Made by a program: the position numbers and the translations under genes. A model generated the notes under the pieces. The model did not search any database. It saw only the letters and a list, made by a program, of their open reading frames with translations, and was not told the origin of the DNA. DNA of 64,000 bases from the NCBI RefSeq assembly GCF_040371945.1, contig NZ_BAABWS010000001.1:1798001-1862000 (forward strand). Direction: 5' to 3'. Below are positions 34,739 to 43,848 of this stretch, in pieces (within the stretch, counting starts at the first letter, position 1; each line of letters begins with the position of its first letter). The DNA comes from Litorivita sp040371945. GTDB taxonomy: Bacteria > Pseudomonadota > Alphaproteobacteria > Rhodobacterales > Rhodobacteraceae.

Positions 34739-35854
34739 TCAGCCGATTTTGCCGCGGGTCTCGCCAACGGCGCCGCCGATCTGGCCGCGGTGAAGCAAGA
34801 TATGGTCGAGGATCACACAGGCCATCATCGCCTCGGCCACGGGCACGGCGCGGATGCCGACACAGGGATCATGGCGGCCCTTGGTGATGATCTCGGCGGC
34901 TTGGCCGGATTTGGTGATGGTCTGGCGGGTCTTGAGGATCGAGGAGGTCGGTTTGACCGCAAAGCGCACGACCAGATCCTGACCGGTGGAAATCCCGCCC
35001 AAAATCCCGCCCGCATGGTTGGAGGAATAGACCGGCTTGCCATCATTGCCCATGAAGATCTCGTCGGCATTCTCTTCGCCGGTCAGTTCTGCCGCCGCCA
35101 TACCTTCGCCGATTTCCACGCCCTTGACGGCATTGATGCTCATCATCGCGGCGGCCAGATCGGTGTCGATCTTGCCGTAAACCGGCGCGCCAAGCCCCGC
35201 AGGCACGCCGCGCGCCACGACCTCGATGGCCGCGCCGACGGAATTGCCGCTTTTGCGCAGGGCGTCCATGTAGTCGGCCCACTCACCGGCGGCGACCGCA
35301 TCGGGCGACCAAAAGACATTGTTGCCGATCTCGTCCCAATCGAACCGCTCGCGGTCGATTTTATGCGGGCCGATCTGGGTCAGATAGCCGGTGATGTCCA
35401 AGTCGGGCAAAAATGTTTTGAGCGCCGCCCGCGCCAATCCGCCCGCCGCCACACGCGCCGCCGTCTCGCGCGCCGAAGAGCGCCCGCCGCCGCGATAATC
35501 GCGGATGCCGTATTTTTGCCAATAGGTGATATCCGCATGGCCGGGGCGGAATTTTTCGGCGATGTCGCCGTAATCTTTCGAGCGCTGGTCGGTGTTGCGG
35601 ATCATCAATTGCACCGGCGTTCCGGTGGTTTGCCCTTCGAAGACGCCGGACAGGATTTCCACCTCATCGGCCTCGCGCCGCTGTGTGGTGTATTTGCTGG
35701 TGCCGGGTTTGCGTTTGTCGAGGAACGCTTGGATCATGCCCGCATCCACCGCCACACCCGGAGGGCAGCCATCGACCGTCGCGCCCAAAGCTGGCCCGTG
35801 GCTTTCGCCCCAGGTCGTGACGCGGAAAAGATGTCCGAATGTATTAAGCGACAT
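34739..35854 (-). CDS. aroC: Chorismate synthase
   Basis: A 371-residue FMN-dependent enzyme that makes chorismate from 5-enolpyruvylshikimate-3-phosphate, the branch point of aromatic synthesis. Clear signatures: GESHGPALGATVDGCPPGV at 16-34, GGGRSSARETAARVAAGG near 125 and SNHAGGILGGISTGQDLV near 295 with the RTDQRS-type FMN/loop region earlier. Full length. First gene of a short operon with the AEC transporter. Well-conserved throughout. Confidence 0.96.
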   Translation of the reverse strand: MSLNTFGHLFRVTTWGESHGPALGATVDGCPPGVAVDAGMIQAFLDKRKPGTSKYTTQRREADEVEILSGVFEGQTTGTPVQLMIRNTDQRSKDYGDIAEKFRPGHADITYWQKYGIRDYRGGGRSSARETAARVAAGGLARAALKTFLPDLDITGYLTQIGPHKIDRERFDWDEIGNNVFWSPDAVAAGEWADYMDALRKSGNSVGAAIEVVARGVPAGLGAPVYGKIDTDLAAAMMSINAVKGVEIGEGMAAAELTGEENADEIFMGNDGKPVYSSNHAGGILGGISTGQDLVVRFAVKPTSSILKTRQTITKSGQAAEIITKGRHDPCVGIRAVPVAEAMMACVILDHILLHRGQIGGAVGETRGKIG

Positions 35855-36001
35855 GAGCGGCTCCCGATTTCTTTTGCCTGCTCTATCAACTGCTCAAGTC
35901 AGAGGCAATCTTCCGCGTGAATTCGCGCCGAGCGTGCGAAAATTTTGTGTTTCTCGCAAAGCGTGCAAAACTTGGACCATAAGCAACAGGAAGGAATGAC
36001 A

Positions 36002-37369
36002 ATGACAAGCGCAACGCAAAGCGGGGCATCGGGCGGCAAGCCGTCGAAAATGTCCCTGACGACGCAAATCATGCTGGCCATGGTTGGCGGGCTGATCCTT
36101 GGCGTGATCTTCAACAAGATCGGGTCGGACTTCATCAACACGCATATTGTCGGCGGGCTTTTCGCCATGATCGGCAAGATGTTCGTTAACGCCTTGAAAA
36201 TGCTGGTGGTGCCTTTGGTGTTCTTCTCGCTGATCTGCGGCGTGACGGGGATCGGCGATATCCGCATTCTGGGCCGTGTCGGCGGCAAGAGCTTTGCGCT
36301 CTATCTGACCACAACGGCGATTGCGATTGCGGTGGCGATCTTGCTCGCATCCCTCATCGGGCCGGGCAAAGGGTTTGTCATGGACGGGGTCGATACCTCG
36401 GGTGTCACAGGCCGCGAGGCGCCGACGGTTTGGGACGTGTTTGCCGCCATTGTGCCGACCAATCCGGTCGCCGCTTTTGCCAATGGCGAGATGCTCCAAA
36501 TCATCTTTTACACGGTGATTTTGGGCGTGGCGGTCTTGATGCTTGGCGCGAAATCCAAAGGCTTTGTCGAGGCCAGCGAATATATGAACGAGGTGATGAT
36601 GAAGGTCGTCGGCATCGTTATGGCCTTTGCGCCCATTGGTGTGTTCTGCCTGATCGCCAAGACCTTTACCGAGCAGGGCATCGAATTGTTCATCCCCGTT
36701 CTGGCCTATGTCGTCACGCTGGTTCTGGCGCTTTTTGCGCATCTCTTCGTGACGCTGATGATCATGCTCAAATTGATGTCGGGCCTCAACCCCATCACCT
36801 TCATGCGCAAAATCCGCCCCGCACAGATTTTCGCCTTCTCCACTGCCTCGAGCAACGCAACGATCCCCGTGACCTTGCGCTGCGTGACCGAGCGCATCGG
36901 CGTGAACAACTCTGTCGGCTCGTTCTGCGTGCCTTTCGGCGCGACGATCAACATGGACGGCACCGCGATCATGCAAGGCGTCGCCACGGTGTTTTTGGCC
37001 AATGTCTACGGCATTGATCTGGGGCTTGGTGGGTATATCACCGTGATTGCCATGGCGGTTCTGGCCTCGATCGGGACGGCGGGCGTGCCTGGTGTGGGTC
37101 TGGTGATGCTGACTATGGTGCTCGGGCAGGTCGGCCTTCCCATCGAGGGCATTGCCTTGATCCTCGGCGTGGACCGTTTGATGGATATGATCCGCACGGC
37201 GGTGAATATCACGGGCGATGCCGTGGTCACCTCGATTGTCGCCAAAAGCGAGGGCAAGGTCGATATGGCGATCTTCAACGACCCCGATGCGGGGGTGATG
37301 ACCCTCGATGATCTGGACATTGACGAGGCGGCCGAGGCCGAACTGGCTCAATACGCCAAACCTCACTAA
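36002..37369 (+). CDS. Dicarboxylate/amino acid:cation symporter
   Basis: A 455-residue DAACS family carrier (GltP/DctA type). Eight membrane helices plus two hairpin loops. The serine-rich hairpin AFSTASSNATIPVT near residue 285 and the NMDGTAIMQ motif near 320 line the substrate site, and the last helix has NITGDAVVTSIVAKSEGK. It brings in C4-dicarboxylates, glutamate or aspartate with Na+ or H+. I chose the ATG at 36002, with AAGGA about 7 bases before it; an ATG two codons earlier is also open. Monocistronic. Exact substrate not readable. Confidence 0.88.
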   Translation: MTSATQSGASGGKPSKMSLTTQIMLAMVGGLILGVIFNKIGSDFINTHIVGGLFAMIGKMFVNALKMLVVPLVFFSLICGVTGIGDIRILGRVGGKSFALYLTTTAIAIAVAILLASLIGPGKGFVMDGVDTSGVTGREAPTVWDVFAAIVPTNPVAAFANGEMLQIIFYTVILGVAVLMLGAKSKGFVEASEYMNEVMMKVVGIVMAFAPIGVFCLIAKTFTEQGIELFIPVLAYVVTLVLALFAHLFVTLMIMLKLMSGLNPITFMRKIRPAQIFAFSTASSNATIPVTLRCVTERIGVNNSVGSFCVPFGATINMDGTAIMQGVATVFLANVYGIDLGLGGYITVIAMAVLASIGTAGVPGVGLVMLTMVLGQVGLPIEGIALILGVDRLMDMIRTAVNITGDAVVTSIVAKSEGKVDMAIFNDPDAGVMTLDDLDIDEAAEAELAQYAKPH

Positions 37370-37435
37370 GCCAAAGCGCGCGGCGCGGCAGTCGGGCAGA
37401 TCACCCCTTGCCACCGCGCCGCGCCGCGCCTAGGT

Positions 37436-37536
37436 TCCGCCTTACCTCGGGGTGCTGCGTGCTTGTACGCAGCTGAGATGCGATTTTGCGAACCCGTTGA
37501 ACCTGAACCGGTTAAGACCGGCGGAGGGAAGGTTTG
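37436..37536 (+). ncRNA. TPP riboswitch (THI element)
   Basis: The conserved thiamine-pyrophosphate aptamer elements are present in order: CGGGGTGC at 37448, a P3-like stem with loop (TGCGT / ACGCA), GCTGAGATG at 37472, ACCCGTTGAACCTGAACCGG at 37492 and the closing GGAGGGAAGG at 37522. It lies about 50 bases before thiB, so thiamine uptake is shut down when TPP is plentiful, most likely by hiding the ribosome site AGGAGG before thiB. Confidence 0.92.
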
Positions 37537-37583
37537 GACATGCTCCACGCGCCCGTTCCGCCCGTCGCATATAGGAGGATGCC

Positions 37584-38561
37584 ATGAAGTATCTTGCACT
37601 TGCCACGGGACTTTTCGCAGCCAGCAGCGCGCTGGCCGAAACGCCCATTTTGACGATCTATACTTACGACAGCTTTGACACCGAATGGGGCCCTGGTCCT
37701 GCGGTAGAAGCCGCGTTCGAAGCGACATGTGATTGCGATCTGCAATTCGTGGCCGCAGGCGATGGCGCATCTGTCTTGGCGCGCCTCAAGCTCGAAGGCG
37801 CGCGCACCGAGGCCGATGTGGTCCTCGGCCTTGATAACAACCTTGTCGCCGCCGCGCGCGAGACCGGCCTTTTTGCCCCCACCACGGCGCGGGCCGATTA
37901 TGCCCTGCCCATCGCATGGGAGGACGATACATTCGTGCCCTTCGATTGGGGCTATTTTGCCTTTGTGAAAAACGCGGACCTCGACGCGCCCAGCGATTTC
38001 AAGGCGCTTGGCGCGTCCGATTTGAAAGTGGTGATCCAAGACCCGCGCTCGTCCACGCCGGGTTTGGGTCTGTTGATGTGGGTGAAATCGGTCTATGGCG
38101 ACGAGGCCCCCGCCATTTGGGAGGGGCTTTCGGACAATATCGTCACCGTCACCAAAGGCTGGTCCGAGGCCTATGGATTGTTCCTCGCGGGCGAGGCTGA
38201 CATGGTGCTCAGCTATACCACATCGCCCGCCTATCACCTGATCGCCGAAGAGGATGCCAGCAAAGCGGCAGCCCCCTTCACCGAAGGCCATTACCTGCAG
38301 GTCGAGGTCGCCGCAAAACTGGCCAATAGCGATGTGCCGGAACTGGCGGATAAATTCCTCGCATTCATGCTGACCGATGCGTTCCAAGGTGTGATTTCGA
38401 CGACCAACTGGATGTATCCGGCGGTCACCCCAGCGCAGGGCCTGCCCAAAGGTTTCGAGACGCTTATCTCCCCTGACAAGGCCCTGATGGTGCCGCTTGC
38501 CGATGCGCCGCAGATCCGCGAGGAGGCCTTGGCCGAATGGCTCGCGGCCCTGTCGCAATAG
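37584..38561 (+). CDS. thiB: Thiamine ABC transporter, substrate-binding protein
   Basis: A 325-residue periplasmic binding protein with a signal peptide (cleavage near ALA-ETP, residue 18). The mature start TPILTIYTYDSFDTEWGPGPAVE and the motif DWGYFAFV are those of ThiB/TbpA. A TPP riboswitch stands directly upstream and permease and ATPase genes follow, so the assignment to thiamine uptake is firm. Start ATG at 37584 behind AGGAGG. The 3' end overlaps thiP by 25 bases. Confidence 0.94.
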   Translation: MKYLALATGLFAASSALAETPILTIYTYDSFDTEWGPGPAVEAAFEATCDCDLQFVAAGDGASVLARLKLEGARTEADVVLGLDNNLVAAARETGLFAPTTARADYALPIAWEDDTFVPFDWGYFAFVKNADLDAPSDFKALGASDLKVVIQDPRSSTPGLGLLMWVKSVYGDEAPAIWEGLSDNIVTVTKGWSEAYGLFLAGEADMVLSYTTSPAYHLIAEEDASKAAAPFTEGHYLQVEVAAKLANSDVPELADKFLAFMLTDAFQGVISTTNWMYPAVTPAQGLPKGFETLISPDKALMVPLADAPQIREEALAEWLAALSQ

Positions 38562-40108
38562 CGCAGCAGATGCCAAAAGGATGGGCGGGGATCGCGGCGG
38601 CCGTTTTTGTCGCCGCCTTGATCCTCGCCCCTCTGGCCGCCGTCGCGTGGCGCGCCGAAACGGGCGCGCGCATCGCCGCCAGCGATCTTGCGGCGCTGCG
38701 CTTTACTGTGGCGCAGGCGGCGCTTTCGGCGCTTTTCTCGGTGGCCCTTGCCATTCCGGTCGCCCGCGCCTTGGCGCGGCGGCGGTTTCGCGGGCGCGGG
38801 GCGCTGATTACGATTTTGGGCGCGCCGTTCATCTTGCCGGTGATTGTTGCGATTCTGGGCCTTTTGGCGATCTTCGGGCGCAGCGGTGTTCTCAACTCCG
38901 CTCTTGGCGCGCTGGGCCTGCCGACGGTTCAAATCTACGGCTTGCATGGCGTGGTTTTGGCCCATGTGTTTTTCAACCTGCCGCTGGCCACGCGCATCCT
39001 TTTGCAAGGCTGGCAATCCGTGCCCGCCGAACATTTTCGCCTTGCCGCCTCTTTGGGGTTTCGTCCGCGCGATGTCTTCTGGCGCATCGAGGCGGCGATG
39101 CTGCGCGCCTACTTGTCTGGCGCTGCGCTGATCGTTTTTGCGATCTGCCTGTCGAGCTTTGCCGTGGCCCTGACCTTGGGCGGCGGGCCGCGCGCCACGA
39201 CGCTTGAACTGGCGATCTATCAAGCCTTCACCCTTGATTTCGACCTTGCCCGCGCGGCGGCGCTGGGATTGGCGCAGCTGTGCCTTGTCGGGCTCGCGGC
39301 GCTGCTTGCGGCGCGTCTGTCGCGCGCGGACGGTTTCGGGCGCGGTATGGACGCCGTCGTGACCCGCTTTGACGCGGATGGGGCGGCGCAGCGCTGGGGC
39401 GATGCCTTGGCTTTGGCTGTGGCGGCGCTGTTTGTGGCCGGACCTTTGGCAATGGTGGTTCTGCGCGGTCTGGCGGGCATGGGCGAGATCACTGCGCCGG
39501 TGTGGCGATTGATCGCCGAGGCCAGCCTTCATTCGCTCATCATTGCGCTGCTGGCGACGGTCTTGACCCTTGCGCTTGCCCTCGGGCTTAGCACGGCGCG
39601 GTGGCGCGGGGCGCGCAGCATCGGGCTTTTGGGCGTGGCGATATCGCCCTTGGTGGTCGGCACCGGGCTTTTCATCTTGATCAACCCGCTGATCGCGCCC
39701 GCCCGTCTTGCCTTGCCGGTGACGGTGGCGGTGAATGCGCTGATGGCCTTGCCCTTTGCTGTGCGGGTGATTGCCCCCGCCGTGCGCAAAGCCGAGGCTG
39801 ATTTTGGCCCGCTGGCCGATCATTTGGACCTGACCGGCGCGGCGCGGCTGCGGCTGTTGATCGTGCCGCGCGCGCGCGGCGCTTTGGCCTTTGGTGCGGG
39901 GCTGACGGCGGCCTTGGCGATGGGGGATTTGGGCGTTGTGGTGCTTTTTGCCGATCCGCAATGGGCGACGCTGCCGCTGCAGATTTACCGTTTGATGGGG
40001 GCCTATCAAATGCAGGCCGCAGCGGGGGCAGGGCTGATCTTGCTGACGCTCAGCCTCTCGCTGTTTTGGATATTCGATCAAAGGGGGCGGCGCGATGTTG
40101 ACGCTTGA
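38537..40108 (+). CDS. thiP: Thiamine ABC transporter, permease
   Basis: A 523-residue permease made of two fused ABC permease halves, as is usual for ThiP: about twelve membrane segments with two EAA loops, FRLAASLGFRPRDVFWRIE near 170 and DHLDLTGAARLRLLIVPRARG near 430. It carries thiamine across the inner membrane with ThiB and ThiQ. The start at 38537 has AGGAGG about ten bases upstream but overlaps thiB; an ATG at 38570 lacks a ribosome site. Confidence 0.92.
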   Translation: MARGPVAIAQQMPKGWAGIAAAVFVAALILAPLAAVAWRAETGARIAASDLAALRFTVAQAALSALFSVALAIPVARALARRRFRGRGALITILGAPFILPVIVAILGLLAIFGRSGVLNSALGALGLPTVQIYGLHGVVLAHVFFNLPLATRILLQGWQSVPAEHFRLAASLGFRPRDVFWRIEAAMLRAYLSGAALIVFAICLSSFAVALTLGGGPRATTLELAIYQAFTLDFDLARAAALGLAQLCLVGLAALLAARLSRADGFGRGMDAVVTRFDADGAAQRWGDALALAVAALFVAGPLAMVVLRGLAGMGEITAPVWRLIAEASLHSLIIALLATVLTLALALGLSTARWRGARSIGLLGVAISPLVVGTGLFILINPLIAPARLALPVTVAVNALMALPFAVRVIAPAVRKAEADFGPLADHLDLTGAARLRLLIVPRARGALAFGAGLTAALAMGDLGVVVLFADPQWATLPLQIYRLMGAYQMQAAAGAGLILLTLSLSLFWIFDQRGRRDVDA

Positions 40109-40787
40109 GGCATTGGCCATCCGGCGCGGGGATTTCGCGCTGGACGCGGATTTGAGTATCGCTCAAGGCGCGCGCGCTGCGGTGATCGGCCCGTCGGGGG
40201 CCGGAAAATCGACGCTATTGGGCTGTATCGCGGGATTCGTGCCTGCGGCGGCGGGGCGGGTGGTCTGGCAGGGGCGCGATATCACGCGCGCCGCCCCCGC
40301 CGCGCGCATGGTGTCGATGCTGTTTCAAGATCACAATCTGTTCCCGCATCTGACGGCGGCGCAAAACATCGGTCTTGGCCTGCGCCCCGATTTGCGGCTC
40401 TCAGCCGATCAACACGCGCGGGTGGATCACGCGTTGGAGCAGGTCGGCCTTCACGGCTACGGCACCCGCAAGCCTGCGCAGCTATCGGGCGGGCAACAGG
40501 GCCGTGTGGCGATTGCGCGGGTCTTGGTGCAGCAAAACCCGCTGGTCCTTCTGGACGAGCCGTTTGCGGCGCTTGGCCCCGCGCTCAAGGCGGAGATGCT
40601 CGATCTGGTGGCGGATATGGCCGATAGCCAAGGCGCGACCGTGCTGATGGTCAGCCACGACCCCTCGGACGCGATGCGCCTATGCCCGCAGGCAGTTTTG
40701 GTGGCAGAGGGGCGCGCCCTGCCGCCGCAGGACACCGGCGCGCTACTGGCCGATCCGCCGCCCGCCTTGAGGGCCTATTTGGGTTGA
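40095..40787 (+). CDS. thiQ: Thiamine ABC transporter, ATP-binding protein
   Basis: A 230-residue ABC ATPase: Walker A GPSGAGKST near 33-41, Q-loop FQDHNLFPHLTAAQN, signature LSGGQQGR near 133, Walker B LVLLDEPFAALGP and switch SHDPSDA. It powers thiamine uptake. It overlaps thiP by 14 bases, completing the riboswitch-controlled thiBPQ operon. Length is normal for ThiQ. Confidence 0.93.
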   Translation: MLTLEALAIRRGDFALDADLSIAQGARAAVIGPSGAGKSTLLGCIAGFVPAAAGRVVWQGRDITRAAPAARMVSMLFQDHNLFPHLTAAQNIGLGLRPDLRLSADQHARVDHALEQVGLHGYGTRKPAQLSGGQQGRVAIARVLVQQNPLVLLDEPFAALGPALKAEMLDLVADMADSQGATVLMVSHDPSDAMRLCPQAVLVAEGRALPPQDTGALLADPPPALRAYLG

Positions 40788-40867
40788 CGCGCCGCCGCCC
40801 GCCTTGGGCGGAGCGGACGGATCTGGCGAGGATCGCGGCGCGGAATGCCATAGGACGCGGCGGCCAA

Positions 40868-40903
40868 GAAAAAGCCCCGCGCCTCAATGTGAGGGCGGGG
40901 CTT
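40868..40903 (-). terminator. Terminator after petC
   Basis: Perfect 9-bp stem (AAGCCCCGC at 40872-40880, GCGGGGCTT at 40895-40903). On the minus strand it is followed by TTTTTC, 24 bases past the petC stop; it may also end thiQ transcription. Confidence 0.7.
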
Positions 40904-40926
40904 GATCGTGTTTATCCCAAAGCGGC

Positions 40927-41721
40927 TTAGTGCTTTTTCTTCGGGCCTTTGACCTTGGCCCAGAGCTTTTTGTTGGTCAGATAGAGCAAGACCGACAAGA
41001 GCGTCAGGAAGATCACGCCAACAAAGCCCGCGTGCTTGCGCGCCATCATTTTGGGCTCGGCGGTCCACATGAAGAAGGCGGCGACGTCTTCGGCTTCGTG
41101 GTGCAGCGAGTTGCTGTGACCATCGTCGAAGTCCACGTCTTCGCCCGCGAGCGGCGGCGCCATTGCGATCCAGCCGCCAGGGAAGGCGGTGTTCTCATAG
41201 TAGGTCGTGCCTGCTTCTTCTTTTTCCTCACCGGTGTAGCTGGTGAGGATGGCGACGATATACTCGGGTCCGCCGATGCCTTTGAAGAGCTGGTTCAAAC
41301 CGGTGCCATAGGGGCCGTGAAATCCGGCGCGGGCCTTCGCCATAAGCGACAGATCCGGCGCGTTTTCCAAAGCGGAGGCAGGGAAGTGATCGCTCGGCTT
41401 GGCTTCGCGGTCTTCGCCGGTTTCCTTGTCGACCACCGAGAAGTTTTGCGAGTAGGCAATGACCTGCTCTTCGGGCAGGTGCGGCCCGCCTTCGTCGCCG
41501 AGCGTGCGCAGCGGAACGAATTTGAGACCGTGGCAGGCCGAACAAACTTCGGTGTAGACCTTGAGGCCGCGCTGAAGCTGGTTCTGGTCATAGGTGCCGA
41601 AGGGGCCTTCAAAAGAGAAGTCCACATCGTGCAATTTATGGCCGGTGTCTCCGGCGCCAGTGGCGGCGCCAGCCCCAAAGGTCAGGGCGGCAACTGCGGT
41701 AATCGCGAGTTTCTTAAACAT
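40927..41721 (-). CDS. petC: Cytochrome c1 of the bc1 complex
   Basis: About 264 residues. Signal peptide (MFKKLAITAVAALTFG...), then the bc1-specific HDVDFSFEGPFGTYDQNQLQRGL, haem-binding CSACH near 58, the axial-ligand Met region GGWIAMAPPL and a C-terminal anchor (VGVIFLTLLSVLLYLTNKKLW). Compared with Rhodobacter c1, the segment before GGWIAMAPPL is short and lacks the cysteine-bearing insert. I prefer the ATG at 41721; one at 41730 is possible. Last gene of petABC; it passes electrons from the Rieske protein to soluble or membrane cytochrome c. Confidence 0.94.
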   Translation of the reverse strand: MFKKLAITAVAALTFGAGAATGAGDTGHKLHDVDFSFEGPFGTYDQNQLQRGLKVYTEVCSACHGLKFVPLRTLGDEGGPHLPEEQVIAYSQNFSVVDKETGEDREAKPSDHFPASALENAPDLSLMAKARAGFHGPYGTGLNQLFKGIGGPEYIVAILTSYTGEEKEEAGTTYYENTAFPGGWIAMAPPLAGEDVDFDDGHSNSLHHEAEDVAAFFMWTAEPKMMARKHAGFVGVIFLTLLSVLLYLTNKKLWAKVKGPKKKH

Positions 41722-41736
41722 TTGTCCCATGTCCTC

Positions 41737-43050
41737 TTATTCAGCCGGTTTTTCGTAATGCGCGTTGAAGTCGTCTTCAATCGTCGCTGGCGGTGTGAGC
41801 GGTTTCTCGATCACGCCCAACAGCGGGAGCAGCACGAGGAAGTAGCCGAACCAATAGGTCGCGCCCAGAAGCGAGATATAGGGGTAGATGCCATCGGTCG
41901 GCATCGCGCCCACCCATGTCAGCACCACAAAGTCGATTGCCAGAAGCGCGAACCACCATTTGAACATCGGGCGGTAACGGCCCGAACGCACCGAGGACGT
42001 GTCCAGCCAAGGCGCCAGAGCCATCACGGCAATCGCGCCGAACATGGCCAGAACGCCGAAGAACTTCGCATCGACGATACCGCCGGTGACAAAGGACACC
42101 AGCTGCACCACCCAAACATCGGCGGTGAAGGCGCGCAAGATCGCGTAGAAGGGCAGGAAATACCATTCCGGCACGATATGCGCAGGCGTCGCCAGAGCGT
42201 TCGCTTCGATGTAGTTATCGGGGTGGCCAAGGTAGTTGGGCATGAACCCGACAATGGCAAAGAACACCGTCAAGATCACCGCCAGAGCGAAGAGATCCTT
42301 GATCACGAAGTAGGGCCAGAAGGGAACCGTGTCCTTTTGGGCCTCTTCTTTCGAGCCGCGGCGCACTTCAACACCTGTGGGGTTGTTGTTGCCCGTGGTG
42401 TGGAAGGCCCAGATGTGGACCGCAACAAGCGCGGCAATCACGAAGGGCAAGAGATAGTGCAGCGAGAAGAAACGGTTCAGCGTGGCATTGTCCACCGCCG
42501 GTCCGCCCAAGAGCCATGTTTGCAAAGGCTCGCCGATGAACGGGATCGCGCCGAACAGGCCGGTGATCACGGTCGCGCCCCAGAAGGACATTTGGCCCCA
42601 CGGCAACACATAGCCCATAAAGGCCGTCGCCATCATCAACAGGTAGATGATCATGCCGATCACCCATGTGATTTCGCGCGGCGCCTTGTAGGAGCCGTAG
42701 TAGAGACCACGGAAGATGTGCAGATAGACCGCAATAAAGAACAGCGATGCGCCGTTACCGTGCAGGTAGCGCAGGAAATGCCCGCCGTTCACGTCGCGCA
42801 TGATGTGCTCGACCGATGCAAAGGCAAGGTCGACATGCGGCGTGTAATGCATGACCAGCACGATGCCGGTGATGATTTGCAGCGCAAGGCAGAAGGTCAA
42901 GATGATGCCCCAGATCCACATCCAGTTCAGGTTCTTGGGTGTGGGGATCATGATGGTGTCATAGAGCATGCCCACGATGGGCAAGCGCGAATGAAGCCAT
43001 TTTTCAGCGCCCGTTTTGGGCTCGTAGTGATCGTGCGGAATTCCAGCCAT
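41737..43050 (-). CDS. petB: Cytochrome b of the bc1 complex
   Basis: A 437-residue polytopic protein with eight predicted helices. Haem ligand histidines are in SVEHIMRDVNGGHFLRYLHGNGAS and YLHIFRG, with the second pair in the helix HYLLPFVIAALVAVHIWAFH; the Qo-site PEWY motif reads IVPEWYFLPFYAILRA near 285. It oxidises quinol and passes electrons across the membrane. Twelve bases separate it from petA and 7-16 from petC, so the three are one operon. Length fits bacterial full-length cytochrome b. Confidence 0.96.
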   Translation of the reverse strand: MAGIPHDHYEPKTGAEKWLHSRLPIVGMLYDTIMIPTPKNLNWMWIWGIILTFCLALQIITGIVLVMHYTPHVDLAFASVEHIMRDVNGGHFLRYLHGNGASLFFIAVYLHIFRGLYYGSYKAPREITWVIGMIIYLLMMATAFMGYVLPWGQMSFWGATVITGLFGAIPFIGEPLQTWLLGGPAVDNATLNRFFSLHYLLPFVIAALVAVHIWAFHTTGNNNPTGVEVRRGSKEEAQKDTVPFWPYFVIKDLFALAVILTVFFAIVGFMPNYLGHPDNYIEANALATPAHIVPEWYFLPFYAILRAFTADVWVVQLVSFVTGGIVDAKFFGVLAMFGAIAVMALAPWLDTSSVRSGRYRPMFKWWFALLAIDFVVLTWVGAMPTDGIYPYISLLGATYWFGYFLVLLPLLGVIEKPLTPPATIEDDFNAHYEKPAE

Positions 43051-43061
43051 GATACGCGTCC

Positions 43062-43625
43062 TTAACCCAATTTGATCGTGGTGTCGTCGACAAAGGCCGC
43101 GACGGGGATGTGCAGGTTCTCCGGAGCAGGACCTTTGCGGATACGGCCAGCCGTGTCGTAGTGCGACCCGTGGCAGGGGCAGAACCAGCCGCCGAATTCA
43201 CCAGCGCCATCACCGATCGGAACGCAGCCAAGGTGGGTGCAAACGCCGATCATCACCAGCCATTGGCCCGCCTCGTCCAAGGTGCGGTTCTCGTCCGTTG
43301 CGGGAACGACCTCGTCCTTGTTGGGGTTCTGGGCGGTTTTATCGATCAACTGGCCCAGTTCGACGGCGCGGCCTTCTGCAATCTCTTCTTCGGTGCGGCG
43401 GCGGAAGAACACCGGCTTGCCGAGCCATTTCACGGTCAATTGTGTGCCCACTTCAACATCGGAGACATCGACGCGGATCGACGCCAAGGCCTTTACATCG
43501 GCGGAGGGGTTCATTTGGTTGACCAAGGGCCAGACGGCTGCACCAGTCGCTACAGCACCGGCGCCAGCCGTTGCGTAGTAGAGGAAATCTCTGCGGGTGC
43601 CTTCGTGATCTTCTGCGTGGGACAC
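43062..43625 (-). CDS. petA: Rieske iron-sulfur protein of the bc1 complex
   Basis: A 187-residue protein with an N-terminal Tat-type signal anchor (RRDFLYYATAGAGAVATGAAVWP, twin arginine at 12-13) that stays as the membrane tether. The 2Fe-2S ligands are in CTHLGCVP and CPCHGSHYD. It carries electrons from quinol at the Qo site to cytochrome c1 on the periplasmic side. First gene of petABC. Divergent from an outer-membrane protein gene. Confidence 0.96.
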   Translation of the reverse strand: MSHAEDHEGTRRDFLYYATAGAGAVATGAAVWPLVNQMNPSADVKALASIRVDVSDVEVGTQLTVKWLGKPVFFRRRTEEEIAEGRAVELGQLIDKTAQNPNKDEVVPATDENRTLDEAGQWLVMIGVCTHLGCVPIGDGAGEFGGWFCPCHGSHYDTAGRIRKGPAPENLHIPVAAFVDDTTIKLG

Positions 43626-43848
43626 GAGCTTACTCCATTCTTCGGCCTGCTTGCGGCCTATGCGGTTTCGGGCCGCAGGAATCCTGCTGCCTATCCGTGG
43701 CGGTATTTAGCGGGGCTTTTCGCCCACGTCCAGACAAAGGTGCGCCTAAAACCAAGGGGGCGCGTTTGTGTCGCGCTTGAGGCCCGTTGCCGAAGGGTAT
43801 ATCACATCTATATCTGAAGGCGTCGCCTGCCATGAATGGAAGCTCAAT

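Noticed and set aside
40930..43065. A 711-codon frame opposite petC-petB
   Set aside because: Antisense shadow of two clear bc1 genes; composition is not protein-like.
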